From positions 1 through 55,947 of the forward strand of contig CAKSJL010000001.1 of the NCBI GenBank assembly GCA_934463345.1: DNA of 55,947 bases, in the 5' to 3' direction. The translations under genes and the position numbers were made by a program. Source of the DNA: an uncultured Oscillospiraceae bacterium. Lineage in GTDB: Bacteria > Bacillota > Clostridia > Oscillospirales > Ruminococcaceae. Below the pieces are notes generated by a model. The model worked only from the letters and a program-made list of their open reading frames with translations, was not told the origin of the DNA and did not search any database. Of the stretch, positions 34,889 through 43,221 are shown one piece after another (position 1 is the first letter of the stretch; every line of letters starts with the position of its first letter).

Positions 34889-36284
34889 TGCTCTCACCTC
34901 CGTAAAACTTCTTGTTTCTGAAGATTTTAAATCTTGAAAGTGAATAAACCATCAGCCTTGAAGCAAGCACACCCATTACAAAGTTCATAAGAGTTCCGAC
35001 AAGAAGTGTGAAGCCGAATGAATAGATAACGCCCTCTGTTGTAGCGCCGATTCCGAAGAGTGTCAGAACCTTGTTGAAGCCGCTTGCAAGGAAGCTGTCC
35101 GGTGTTCCGAAAGCGCCCATAAGAATAACAGCAACTATAAGGCTTGTAAGGTTTCCGTCGAAGATTGATGAGAACGCTCTCTTGTATCCTGACTTGAGCG
35201 CTAAATCAAGACTCTTTCCTGAATGAAGCTCTTCTCTGATACGCTCGCCGGTGATAATGTTTGCGTCAACGCCCATTCCGACAGTCAGTATAATACCGGC
35301 AATACCCGGAATTGTAAGAGTTGAACTTGGCATAAAGCCGAACCAGCCTGAAATACATGCAAGAGTTACTGAAACCTGTCCTATAATAGAAATAGCAGCA
35401 ACTGCACCAGTAAGTCTGTAAAGAACGGTCATATAAATTGCAATGAAAACAAATGCAATGAGACCGCTTATTATCATAGCTTTCAGAGCGCCTGTTCCAA
35501 GAGTTGGTGAAATAGTCTTGAAGCTTGCCGTTTCAAGCTTGAAAGGAAGCGCACCGGAATTGATCTTGTCCGCAAGGCTCTTTGCGCTGTCGTATGTGAA
35601 ATCGCCGGAAATAACAGCCTTTCCGTCTGTGATGGCTTCATTAACTGTCGGTGCAGAAACCATCTCATTATCCATCCAGATTGAGATAGCCTCGCCTGTT
35701 CCAGCCATTGTTGATGTTACAGCCGAGAATGTTTCAGCAGCAGTATCTGTAAGCTCCAGTGATACAACATAGCTGTATGTACCGTCCTTTTCAGCCTGTC
35801 TGAGCGGCTGAGCCTTCTGGATGTCAGTACCCTGCAAAACGAGGTCGCCTGCCGGTGAACCGTCATCATTTGTATCAGTGCCGACTCTGAATGTCAGCAT
35901 AGCTGTTTCACCAAGTTCCTTAACGGCAGCTTCAGGATCAAAATTTTCCTCTCCTGCCTGCCATGGGAATCTTACGATGATTCTGTCGTTTTGTGTGTCC
36001 TCATAAACCTCGCTGTCATTTATGTTGAGCGAAGCAAGTCTGAGCTTTACAACCTCAAGTGCCGCATCAAGCTGTTCGTCGGTTGCCTCTGCATCTTCCG
36101 CCGGAACGAACGTAACGTCAACACCACCCTGAATGTCAATACCCAGACGGATATCCTCAACGCCCTTTATGCGCACCTTCTCGATATCGCCGTATTGTGT
36201 CGAAAATCCGAACACGACCGATGCAGCGAATGCAATTATCAGTGCAAAGACAATAAAGAATATCGGTTTCTTTGCGTGTTTCAC
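34881..36284 (-). CDS. secD: Protein translocase subunit SecD
   Basis: 467 residues from a GTG at 36284, chosen because AGGAGG lies 7 bases upstream; the in-frame TTG at 36290 is on the RBS. An N-terminal membrane segment is followed by the LGIDIQGGVDVTF region, a P1 head domain and five C-terminal membrane segments with GMGVDANIITGERIREEL (about 335-352). Partner of SecF; the two genes are separate as in clostridia rather than fused as in Bacillus. Confidence 0.96.
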   Translation of the reverse strand: MKHAKKPIFFIVFALIIAFAASVVFGFSTQYGDIEKVRIKGVEDIRLGIDIQGGVDVTFVPAEDAEATDEQLDAALEVVKLRLASLNINDSEVYEDTQNDRIIVRFPWQAGEENFDPEAAVKELGETAMLTFRVGTDTNDDGSPAGDLVLQGTDIQKAQPLRQAEKDGTYSYVVSLELTDTAAETFSAVTSTMAGTGEAISIWMDNEMVSAPTVNEAITDGKAVISGDFTYDSAKSLADKINSGALPFKLETASFKTISPTLGTGALKAMIISGLIAFVFIAIYMTVLYRLTGAVAAISIIGQVSVTLACISGWFGFMPSSTLTIPGIAGIILTVGMGVDANIITGERIREELHSGKSLDLALKSGYKRAFSSIFDGNLTSLIVAVILMGAFGTPDSFLASGFNKVLTLFGIGATTEGVIYSFGFTLLVGTLMNFVMGVLASRLMVYSLSRFKIFRNKKFYGGESND

Positions 36285-36311
36285 AATCAAACCTCCTATA
36301 TTTTTTGTCCG

Positions 36312-36334
36312 GCGCAGACAAAAACCGTCTGCGC
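36312..36334 (-). other. Hairpin in the secDF leader
   Basis: GCGCAGAC and GTCTGCGC form an 8-bp perfect stem with a 7-base loop about 15 bases downstream of the predicted start of transcription. No T-run follows; role unknown. Confidence 0.55.
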
Positions 36335-36351
36335 ATCGGCAGTTAATTATA

Positions 36352-36380
36352 ATTATACGATTTTTTAATCAGTATGTCAA
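36352..36380 (-). promoter_or_regulatory. Consensus sigma-A promoter of secD-secF
   Basis: On the minus strand TTGACA (36375-36380), 17 bases, TATAAT (36352-36357). Confidence 0.9.
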
Positions 36381-36444
36381 GTGATTTTCACTTTCCTGTC
36401 CGAAATCCGTAAATTTTGTTCAGATTAATAGTATTTTGTCAGAA

Positions 36445-37881
36445 TTAGTTTTTCATCTCAAAGGTTTCGTTAAGGATATCACGATTTGCGTCAAGAACGG
36501 GTTTTACCCATTCATTTATAAACTCCTCAACCTGCTGCGGACTTCTTCCGATGAAGTTTTCCGGCTTCATGATAGCGCTCATTTCGTCACTGTTTATCAT
36601 GAACACAGGATCTGCAAGGATTCTTTCGCAGAGGTCATTGTCCATGCCCTCTTCTTTGACCCTTTTTCCAGCCTCCATTGAATACCTTCTTATTTTTTCA
36701 TGAAGCTCCTGTCTGTTTCCACCCTTCTTTACAGCATCCATCATGATATTTTCAGTTGCCATGAACGGAAGCTCAGCCATAACTCTTCTGCGGACGATCT
36801 TAGGATAAACAACCATACCCTTTGTAACATTCATCATAATATTCAGGATAGAGTCTGCGGCAAGAAACGCCTCAGCAACGGATATTCTCTTGTTTGCAGA
36901 ATCGTCAAGAGTTCTTTCAAACCACTGTGTTCCAGCTGTGAAGGCCGGATTAAGGCAGTCTATCATAAGATATCTTGAAAGTGAAGTAATTCTCTCGCTT
37001 CTCATAGGATTTCTCTTATATGCCATTGCGCTTGAACCTATCTGGCTCTTTTCAAAAGGCTCTTCCATTTCCTTGAAAGACTGAAGTATTCTCATATCAT
37101 TTGAGAATTTGCTGCATGACTGAGCAATTCCGGCAAGAGAATTCACAACAAAGCTGTCAATTTTTCTTGAATATGTCTGACCGGAAACAGGAACAACGCC
37201 GTCAAATCCCATTTCTTCTGCAATCATTCTCTCAAGCTCTTTTATCTTGTCAGTATCGCCTTCAAACAGTTCCATGAACGAAGCCTGCGTGCCGGTAGTA
37301 CCCTTTGAACCAAGCAGTCTGAGGTCTGAGATTCTGCGTTCGATTTCAGTCAGATCCATAAGCAGTTCGTTTGTCCAGAGCGTTGCTCTCTTTCCGACAG
37401 TTGTGAGCTGTGCCGGCTGAAGATGTGTGTATGCAAGACATGGCATATCCTTATACTTCATTGCAAAGTCGGCAAAATTAGAAATAACGTTTATAAGCTT
37501 TCTGCGGATAACCTTAAGCGCATCACGCATTATGATGATATCTGTATTATCCCCTACATAGCATGATGTTGCGCCCAGATGGATAATGCCGTTAGCCTTA
37601 GGACAAGCTTTACCATAGGTATGTACATGCGCCATAACGTCATGACGCACTGCCCTTTCCTCCTTGGCAGCATATTCATAGTCTATGTTGTTTATATTTG
37701 CCTCAAGTTCATCCACCTGTTCCTGTGTTACAGGCAGACCAAGCTTCATTTCAGCTCTTGCAAGCGCAACCCAGAGCCTGCGCCATGTTGAAAACTTCTT
37801 GTCCGCCGAGAAAATATACTGCATCTCCTCGCTTGCATAACGTGTGCAGAACGGACTTTCATAACTGTTTGTATTGCTCAT
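36445..37881 (-). CDS. purB: Adenylosuccinate lyase
   Basis: 478 residues from the ATG at 37881 (AGGAGC 8 bases upstream; the longer frame has no RBS). The fumarase/aspartase superfamily signature is GSSAMAYKRNPMRSE (about 290-304), and HLGATSCYVGDN and THLQPAQLTTVGKR carry the other active-site blocks. It removes fumarate from SAICAR and adenylosuccinate in purine synthesis. Single-gene unit with its own promoter. Confidence 0.96.
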   Translation of the reverse strand: MSNTNSYESPFCTRYASEEMQYIFSADKKFSTWRRLWVALARAEMKLGLPVTQEQVDELEANINNIDYEYAAKEERAVRHDVMAHVHTYGKACPKANGIIHLGATSCYVGDNTDIIIMRDALKVIRRKLINVISNFADFAMKYKDMPCLAYTHLQPAQLTTVGKRATLWTNELLMDLTEIERRISDLRLLGSKGTTGTQASFMELFEGDTDKIKELERMIAEEMGFDGVVPVSGQTYSRKIDSFVVNSLAGIAQSCSKFSNDMRILQSFKEMEEPFEKSQIGSSAMAYKRNPMRSERITSLSRYLMIDCLNPAFTAGTQWFERTLDDSANKRISVAEAFLAADSILNIMMNVTKGMVVYPKIVRRRVMAELPFMATENIMMDAVKKGGNRQELHEKIRRYSMEAGKRVKEEGMDNDLCERILADPVFMINSDEMSAIMKPENFIGRSPQQVEEFINEWVKPVLDANRDILNETFEMKN

Positions 37882-37920
37882 AAAAGTTTGCTCCTTTTTA
37901 ATTTCATATACTAACACTTT

Positions 37921-37950
37921 ATTATAACATGACTTACGATAAATTGTCAA
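37921..37950 (-). promoter_or_regulatory. Promoter of purB
   Basis: On the minus strand TTGACA (37945-37950), 18 bases, TATAAT (37921-37926). Confidence 0.82.
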
Positions 37951-37960
37951 TCTGAAGAAA

Positions 37961-37989
37961 TTGAAAAGTTCAGCAAAATGTGATATAAT
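37961..37989 (+). promoter_or_regulatory. Promoter of the flavoprotein-Sce7726 pair
   Basis: TTGAAA (37961-37966), 17 bases, TATAAT (37984-37989), about 55 bases before the ATG. Confidence 0.85.
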
Positions 37990-38049
37990 CAGAATATATT
38001 CACACAAAATAATACGGTGAATACATTCTGAATTAACGGAGGTACAAAA

Positions 38050-38589
38050 ATGAAAAAGCTCGTAGTAGTTTCAGGCAGCAGCCGTCCTGAATCAGTGTCA
38101 ATGAAAGCTGCAAAGGAATTTATCAGAGGTGCAGAAGAAGCCGGCTATGAAACAGTAATTTTCCACATAAATGATATGAATGCAAAGGGCTGCGTCGGAT
38201 GCGGAAGCTGCCGCAGAAACGGCACAGACTGCGTAATATCCGATGACATGCAGAAGTATTACAGGGAGATCCACAGCTGCGATGCTCTTCTTGTAACAGC
38301 GCCGAATTACTATTCACAGGTTGCAGGGCCTATGATAACCTTTATGAACCGTCATTATTGTCTGAGCAATCCGGACAAGACCTCACGCCTTGAAAATCAC
38401 ATCAAATTCTCATCCATCTTTTCCCAAGGTGCTCCTGCTGATTACCCTAAATATCCGGCTGTATACGACTGGTACAACAGTACATTTGTTGCAAAGGGCA
38501 TGGAATTGCATTACACACAGATTATCGGCGGTGACAGCAATATTGAAGAAGTCTGTCAGAAGGCGTATGCCGCAGGAAAATCACTCTGA
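38050..38589 (+). CDS. NAD(P)H-dependent FMN reductase / iron-sulfur flavoprotein-like
   Basis: 179 residues with a flavodoxin-like fold. VSGSSRPESVSMKAA (about 6-20) is the FMN phosphate loop, and APNYYSQVAGPMITFMNRH the isoalloxazine side. GCVGCGSCRRNGTDC (about 48-62) is a compact CxxCxxCx6C motif as in archaeal/clostridial iron-sulfur flavoproteins, so a [4Fe-4S] cluster is possible. Electron donor and acceptor unknown. It shares one base (TGATG) with the downstream Sce7726-family gene, so the two are translationally coupled. Confidence 0.88.
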   Translation: MKKLVVVSGSSRPESVSMKAAKEFIRGAEEAGYETVIFHINDMNAKGCVGCGSCRRNGTDCVISDDMQKYYREIHSCDALLVTAPNYYSQVAGPMITFMNRHYCLSNPDKTSRLENHIKFSSIFSQGAPADYPKYPAVYDWYNSTFVAKGMELHYTQIIGGDSNIEEVCQKAYAAGKSL

Positions 38590-39125
38590 TGCTTGATCCT
38601 GAAATAAGGGAAGCCCTCTTTTGCTACCTTGATTATAATTTCGGCAAGCACAGAACCTTTGAGGAAGTTCCGATAAATACCTCAAGAGCAGATATTTATG
38701 CCGTAACTGATTCGGGTCTTGTCGGATTTGAGATAAAAAGTGACGCCGACAGCTATACAAGGCTTAAAACACAGGTCAGAAATTACGATACCTTTTACGA
38801 CTGCAACTACATAGTTATAGGAAAAAAGCACGAAAAGGGCGCAGCCGGACATGTTCCCGACTACTGGGGAATAATCTGCGTTTCGGCGAACGGGGTCGAA
38901 ATACTGAGAAAGCATTCTCAAAATCCTAAGGTAAAGCTAAAAAAACAGCTTGAGCTACTCTGGAAAAGGGAGCTTGGCAATATACAGAAGCGGTACTCTA
39001 TGCCGGCATACACCGGAAAAAGCAAGGCCTTTGTAAGAAACAAGCTGCTGGAACGGATTCCGGAGGAGCTTTTGAAAAAGGAAATGTATGAAGAGCTTTT
39101 TGAAAGAGACTATACATTGCTTTGA
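38589..39125 (+). CDS. Sce7726-family protein (PD-(D/E)XK nuclease-like)
   Basis: 178 residues. SRADIYAV ... GLVGFEIKSDADSY (about 32-58) is the D-(x)n-ExK core of the PD-(D/E)XK fold as found in the Sce7726 family, and the C-terminal half is basic and helical. No function is established for this family; its fold suggests DNA or RNA cleavage. It starts on the last base of the flavoprotein stop codon and ends before a strong terminator, forming a two-gene unit. Confidence 0.78.
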   Translation: MLDPEIREALFCYLDYNFGKHRTFEEVPINTSRADIYAVTDSGLVGFEIKSDADSYTRLKTQVRNYDTFYDCNYIVIGKKHEKGAAGHVPDYWGIICVSANGVEILRKHSQNPKVKLKKQLELLWKRELGNIQKRYSMPAYTGKSKAFVRNKLLERIPEELLKKEMYEELFERDYTLL

Positions 39126-39143
39126 CATAATCAACACATATAA

Positions 39144-39182
39144 GCGGGGACGTCCTTCACAAAAAGGCGTCCCCTAAGTTTT
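39144..39182. terminator. Terminator between Sce7726 and aldose epimerase genes
   Basis: GGGGACG (39146-39152) and CGTCCCC (39168-39174) form the stem, followed by TAAGTTTT. Confidence 0.82.
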
Positions 39183-39194
39183 CAACAATTTATT

Positions 39195-40202
39195 TTATGC
39201 CTGTGTAAAAAATCTCTGATTTACTTCAAAGGTTTCCTCCGGCTTTATTTCCCTGTAGCCGGTTTCCTCTGCCGGAAGGTTAAGATTTGGTGCATCAATC
39301 ATTGCCGTCATCGGCTCAGGACAGAAATATCCGTTAAAGCCTCTGTCATTCCATATGATCCAGAATTTATACTCGTCTGATACCTCATAGCAAAGCTTCT
39401 TTCCGCTTTCAGTATCCTCAGCAATAACGCCATGGAACTTCTGACCATTAAGCTCTGTGCAATCAGTTGTATACATTTCATTGTCTACTACCTGCAAAAC
39501 CGGCTTTCTGTCTCCTGTTAGGTATTCCTTGTCAGTATCGTTTAGGTCAAGAAGCTTTTCTGTCGGCAGACAGCGGTCATTCAGTTCACATCTTTTTATA
39601 ACTGGTACTGTAAGACGGATATTTTCTTCCTTTCCTCCGTCAACAAAAGGTGAATTTATAGTTGTATGTGTTGCCAGAGATATCGGAAGCATTCTATCGG
39701 AAAGGTTTGTCATGCGAAGCTTATATTCAAGTCCGCATTCAGAAAGCGTGAATGTGTACTCAGCAACAAATCTTAACGGCAGATATTTGAAAAATTCATC
39801 ATTTTCGTCATATCTGTATCTTGTCTTTAAAACTGCACAGTTATCGTCAGCATGATGCTCAACAACAGTATGTACTCTCTTGTGCAGGAAGCCATGAATA
39901 TGGTTGTTGTATGGTGCTTTCTCATTAACCGGCAGCTGATAAACAGCATCAGAGGTTTTCAGTATGCCATCAGCAAAACGGTTAGGAAGATAAAGGGTCG
40001 GAAGTCCCCATACCTCTGCTGACTGCTTTATTGTCTCAGCCGGATTATCCTTTTTAAAGCGGAAAAATTCAACTCCGTTTTTATCATCATGAAGTCTTAT
40101 AACATTTGAGCCGATCTCATATGCTACCATTGCAGTATAGCCACCAGCTGAAAGCTCCACAACAGGAGTCCCATTAAATTCTGTTATTTTTGTATAGTTC
40201 AT
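39195..40202 (-). CDS. Aldose 1-epimerase-family protein
   Basis: 335 residues of the GalM beta-sandwich. NNHIHGFLHKR (about 98-108) supplies the first catalytic His region, a second His is in LATHTTINSPF, and GYFCPEPMTAMIDAPN carries the catalytic Glu. It interconverts anomers of galactose, glucose or related sugars and fits a galactose- or starch-using organism; galK-galE is about 23 kb away. Single gene with a promoter at 40239-40267. Confidence 0.88.
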   Translation of the reverse strand: MNYTKITEFNGTPVVELSAGGYTAMVAYEIGSNVIRLHDDKNGVEFFRFKKDNPAETIKQSAEVWGLPTLYLPNRFADGILKTSDAVYQLPVNEKAPYNNHIHGFLHKRVHTVVEHHADDNCAVLKTRYRYDENDEFFKYLPLRFVAEYTFTLSECGLEYKLRMTNLSDRMLPISLATHTTINSPFVDGGKEENIRLTVPVIKRCELNDRCLPTEKLLDLNDTDKEYLTGDRKPVLQVVDNEMYTTDCTELNGQKFHGVIAEDTESGKKLCYEVSDEYKFWIIWNDRGFNGYFCPEPMTAMIDAPNLNLPAEETGYREIKPEETFEVNQRFFTQA

Positions 40203-40238
40203 ATTGATTTCCTTTCATAAACAGTATAATACTATATA

Positions 40239-40267
40239 ATTTTAACACATGTTTAAGATATTTTCAA
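40239..40267 (-). promoter_or_regulatory. Promoter of the aldose epimerase gene
   Basis: On the minus strand TTGAAA (40262-40267), 17 bases, TAAAAT (40239-40244). Confidence 0.7.
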
Positions 40268-40289
40268 GGAAAAACTGCAAAAAGCATTT

Positions 40290-40451
40290 AGAACCCGTCT
40301 TCACAAGTGTATGTGCACGTCTTTCCAGCAAATTTTTCGCATACTGCGTTAAAAATGCTTGCCATACACAAGTATGCCTGTGCATTTTTGCCTTGTCTGC
40401 GTAAAAATTGTGTTTGGAAGTCCACACACATATTTTGTGAAGACGGGTTCT
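40290..40451. repeat. 162-bp imperfect palindromic element
   Basis: Perfect 17-base inverted ends (40290-40306 and 40435-40451, AGAACCCGTCTTCACAA and complement) enclose arms that remain largely complementary towards a centre near 40370. No open frame fits. It looks like a miniature palindromic insertion or a very long hairpin RNA. Confidence 0.85.
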
Positions 40452-40496
40452 TATAAAATTAGTTTCAGATGCAGATAATATCCTCAGAGCTTATTA

Positions 40497-40525
40497 TTGC
40501 AAATTTTCAAAAAGCGATGTATAAT
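40497..40525 (+). promoter_or_regulatory. Promoter of the FTR-like/thioredoxin operon
   Basis: TTGCAA (40497-40502), 17 bases, TATAAT (40520-40525). Confidence 0.82.
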
Positions 40526-40549
40526 TAAAGAAAAACGGAGGTGCGGCAA

Positions 40550-40750
40550 ATGAGTGTCAGACTAAATGAGGACAAAGAGCTTGTGAAGCTGCTGAAAGAG
40601 GGTCTTGAAAAGAAAGGCGGCTATTGTCCATGCCGGATTGCCAGAACAGAGGAGAACAAATGTATGTGCAAGGAATTCCGGGAGCAGATAGCTGATCCGG
40701 ATTTTGAAGGCTATTGCCATTGCAGATTATATTACAAATCAAATGACTAA
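40550..40750 (+). CDS. Ferredoxin:thioredoxin reductase catalytic-subunit-like protein
   Basis: 66 residues from the ATG at 40550 (GGAGG 8 bases upstream). It has the three Cys pairs of the FTR catalytic subunit in order: YCPCRIA (CPC), KCMCKEF (CMC in place of CPC) and GYCHCRLYY (CHC). In plants and cyanobacteria these bind a [4Fe-4S] cluster next to a redox disulfide and reduce thioredoxin with electrons from ferredoxin. Thioredoxin is the next gene, 12 bases on. It is shorter than the plant subunit, and no variable subunit gene is adjacent, as in other anaerobes. Confidence 0.85.
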   Translation: MSVRLNEDKELVKLLKEGLEKKGGYCPCRIARTEENKCMCKEFREQIADPDFEGYCHCRLYYKSND

Positions 40751-40762
40751 TGGAGGTATGTT

Positions 40763-41068
40763 ATGTCAGTACTAAATCTTACTGCCGGAGAATTTGAAAA
40801 TGAGGTCATTAATTCAGACAAGCCTGTGTTGATTGATTTTTACGCCGACTGGTGTGGTCCATGCCGTATGGTATCGCCGCTTGTTGACGAAATTGCAGAG
40901 GAACGCAGCGATATAAAAGTCTGCAAGGTGAATGTTGACAGCGAACCAGCACTTGCTCAGTCATTTGGCGTTGAAAGTATTCCGATGCTCGTTGTCATAA
41001 AAAACGGTAAAGTAACTGCTCAGAATATAGGAGCTGTTCCAAAACAGACGATTCTCGGTATGCTGTAA
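40763..41068 (+). CDS. trxA: Thioredoxin
   Basis: 101 residues, a single thioredoxin fold with the WCGPC active site (about 28-32) in DFYADWCGPCRM and the cis-Pro in SIPMLVVIKNG. Co-transcribed with the FTR-like gene 12 bases upstream, which suggests it is reduced from ferredoxin rather than only from NADPH. Ends before a terminator. Confidence 0.96.
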   Translation: MSVLNLTAGEFENEVINSDKPVLIDFYADWCGPCRMVSPLVDEIAEERSDIKVCKVNVDSEPALAQSFGVESIPMLVVIKNGKVTAQNIGAVPKQTILGML

Positions 41069-41073
41069 GGCAA

Positions 41074-41114
41074 AAAATAAGGGAGACAGGTAAATCTGTC
41101 TCCCTTATTTTTAT
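41074..41114. terminator. Bidirectional terminator between trxA and spoVS
   Basis: AATAAGGGAGACAG and CTGTCTCCCTTATT form a 14-bp stem, with A-run before and T-run after. Confidence 0.93.
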
Positions 41115-41125
41115 ATTTTATATAT

Positions 41126-41386
41126 TTATCTCTGTTCACAAATAAGCTTGATAGCTGTTCTTTCCTCGCCGTCAATCTGAATGTTTGCAAACGCCGGTAT
41201 ACAGATCAGATCAACACCGATCGGAGCTAAATAACCTCTTGCGATAGCAATTGACTTGATTGCCTGATTTGCTGCTCCTGCGCCTACTGCCTGAACCTCG
41301 ACAGCCTTCTGTTCACGAATTACACCTGCGATTGCTCCTGCAACTGAATTAGGAGAGGAGTGTGATGAAACCTTTAAAATTTCCAT
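41126..41386 (-). CDS. spoVS: Stage V sporulation protein S
   Basis: 86 residues, exactly the family length, from the ATG at 41386 (GGAGG 8 bases upstream). MEILKVSSHSSPNSVAGAIAG and GAGAANQAIKSIAIARG are hallmarks of this very conserved Alba-like nucleic-acid-binding protein. It affects septation and coat assembly during sporulation. ymdB lies directly upstream, as in Bacillus. Own promoter at 41463-41491. Confidence 0.96.
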   Translation of the reverse strand: MEILKVSSHSSPNSVAGAIAGVIREQKAVEVQAVGAGAANQAIKSIAIARGYLAPIGVDLICIPAFANIQIDGEERTAIKLICEQR

Positions 41387-41462
41387 TGTTTTGACCTCCA
41401 TGAAAATTAGATGTTCTGTTTAGTTTTAATATATCTTTGCGGTATAACCTTATTACAAGTTC

Positions 41463-41491
41463 ATTATACATCAACCTGATTTTTTTTTCAA
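41463..41491 (-). promoter_or_regulatory. Promoter of spoVS
   Basis: On the minus strand TTGAAA (41486-41491), 17 bases, TATAAT (41463-41468); this looks like sigma-A. Confidence 0.82.
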
Positions 41492-41514
41492 TAGTTCATT
41501 TTGAAAATTGTGAA

Positions 41515-42285
41515 TTATCTCTCAATTATCCTCGTAATTTTAGTACATTTGCCCACTTTTTCATCAAATGTAACAACAACACCGTTTATAAAGCATAGTG
41601 TTTCAGCTTCTCTGAACCTCACCGGATGCTTGAACCTCAATTTGTCAACTGCCGGCTTTACCTCAACGCCCAGAACGGAACGCTCCGGTCCAGTCATTCC
41701 GGCATCGGTTATATAGCCAGTATGCGAATCTATAATGGTTTCGTCCGAAGTCTGAACATGCGTATGAGTCCCCATAACTGCTGTTACTCTTCCGGCAAGA
41801 TAATACCCCATAGCTTTCTTCTCAGCTGTTGCCTCAGCATGAAAATCAACAAAAATATTAGGTGTTTTAATTTCCGGCAAAACGTTGTCAATGATTGTAA
41901 AGGGATTATCAAGCGGCTCCATATAAACAGTTCCCATAAGATTTATAACCGCCACGCTGAAAGCTCCCATGTCAATTATGCTGACACCCTTTCCGCAGCA
42001 GCCCTCCGGATAATTAGCCGGACGTATTATATAATCCTGGTCATAAATCGAAAGTGAATCCCGTCTTTTATAGCAATGATTACCTGTAGTTATAACATCC
42101 GCACCGCATCCGCTCTTTATCATATCTGCTGAATATGCAGTTATCCCGTTTCCCTGAGCTGAATTTTCACCATTTACAACAGTAATATCAACTGAATATT
42201 TCTTTTTTATGCCATAAATTTTGTCTGCAAGGAATTTACAGCCGCTTTTTCCGACAACATCACCGATAAAAAGTAAATTTTTCAT
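41515..42285 (-). CDS. YmdB-family metallophosphoesterase
   Basis: 256 residues of the TIGR00282 family. LFIGDVVGKSG (about 5-15) and NGENSAQGNGI (about 39-49) carry metal ligands, TTGNHCYKRR the third block and GTHTHVQTSDE the His pair. YmdB hydrolyses 2',3'-cyclic nucleotides in Bacillus and influences biofilm and sporulation gene expression. The usual partner rny is not adjacent here, but spoVS is. Confidence 0.93.
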   Translation of the reverse strand: MKNLLFIGDVVGKSGCKFLADKIYGIKKKYSVDITVVNGENSAQGNGITAYSADMIKSGCGADVITTGNHCYKRRDSLSIYDQDYIIRPANYPEGCCGKGVSIIDMGAFSVAVINLMGTVYMEPLDNPFTIIDNVLPEIKTPNIFVDFHAEATAEKKAMGYYLAGRVTAVMGTHTHVQTSDETIIDSHTGYITDAGMTGPERSVLGVEVKPAVDKLRFKHPVRFREAETLCFINGVVVTFDEKVGKCTKITRIIER

Positions 42286-42304
42286 AATTTTCCTTCAATC
42301 TGCC

Positions 42305-43147
42305 TCAAATCTCTGCTGACGCATGTCTTGTAACATGGCAGCCGATATTGACAGCAACCGGAAGTCCTGCAATATGAGTAGGCGCTTGTTCAATATTAAC
42401 GCACAAAGCCGTTATTCTTCCTCCAAACCCCTGCGGTCCGATCCCAAGACGATTTATGCGGTCAAGCATTTTGCCCTCCAAATCACAGTAAAGACTCTTA
42501 GGATTTCTCACAGCAACGTCACGACAAAGCGCTTTTTTTGCAAGAAATGAACACTGCTCAAAATTTCCGCCAATTCCAACGCCTATAACCATAGGAGGAC
42601 ATGGATTGCTTCCGGCATTTGATGCAGTCTGAGTAACAAAGTCAATAATATCCTCAACTGATGCAGACGGCGTGAACATTTTCACTGCGGACATATTTTC
42701 GCTTCCAAAACCCTTAGGACATACGTCTATCCTGATTTTGTTGCCAGGAACTATTCTTGTATGCAGAACTGCCGGAGTATTGTCGCCTGTATTAACTCTT
42801 TCCAACGGATCTCCGACAACAGAACAGCGCAGATAGCCCTCTGTATAGCCCCTTGACACGCCTCTGTTGACAGCCTCCTCAAAGCTTCCGCCTGCAAGAT
42901 GAACATCCTGCCCCACTTCAGCAAATATAACTGCCATTCCCGTATCCTGACAGACCGGGATATTTTCCTCAGCTGCGGCTTTGATATTTGCTTTCAAGTC
43001 GTCAAAGACACCCTTTCCGGCAGGAGAAATCTCCTCCTCTGCCGCCTCACAGATTCTTTTTTCCAGATTTTCCGGTAGATGAATATTAGCCTTAATGCAA
43101 AGATCTCTTACTGTATTTTCAATTTCTGCGACATTTATTTCACGCAT
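42305..43147 (-). CDS. Class I fumarase / L-tartrate dehydratase alpha subunit
   Basis: 280 residues from the ATG at 43147 (MREINVAEIENTV). PVCQDTGMAVIFAEVG holds the first cluster Cys, and SNPCPPMVIGVGIGGNFEQC and GCHVTRHA-type end the others, as in FumA-type [4Fe-4S] hydro-lyases. It interconverts fumarate and malate with a beta subunit. The beta gene normally follows at once, but here ymdB comes next, so the partner is elsewhere. A hairpin (43181-43188 with 43204-43211) lies between it and the DUF4870 gene. Confidence 0.9.
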   Translation of the reverse strand: MREINVAEIENTVRDLCIKANIHLPENLEKRICEAAEEEISPAGKGVFDDLKANIKAAAEENIPVCQDTGMAVIFAEVGQDVHLAGGSFEEAVNRGVSRGYTEGYLRCSVVGDPLERVNTGDNTPAVLHTRIVPGNKIRIDVCPKGFGSENMSAVKMFTPSASVEDIIDFVTQTASNAGSNPCPPMVIGVGIGGNFEQCSFLAKKALCRDVAVRNPKSLYCDLEGKMLDRINRLGIGPQGFGGRITALCVNIEQAPTHIAGLPVAVNIGCHVTRHASAEI

Positions 43148-43221
43148 AATCAGCACATTTCCTTTCAAAGCTTTCAGACAGCCGGCAAGCACGTCATCAC
43201 TTTTTGCCGGCATCGCCTTTT

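Noticed and set aside
36312..36334. Attenuator before secD
   Set aside because: The stem has no T-run and no competing structure is evident; kept only as a leader hairpin.
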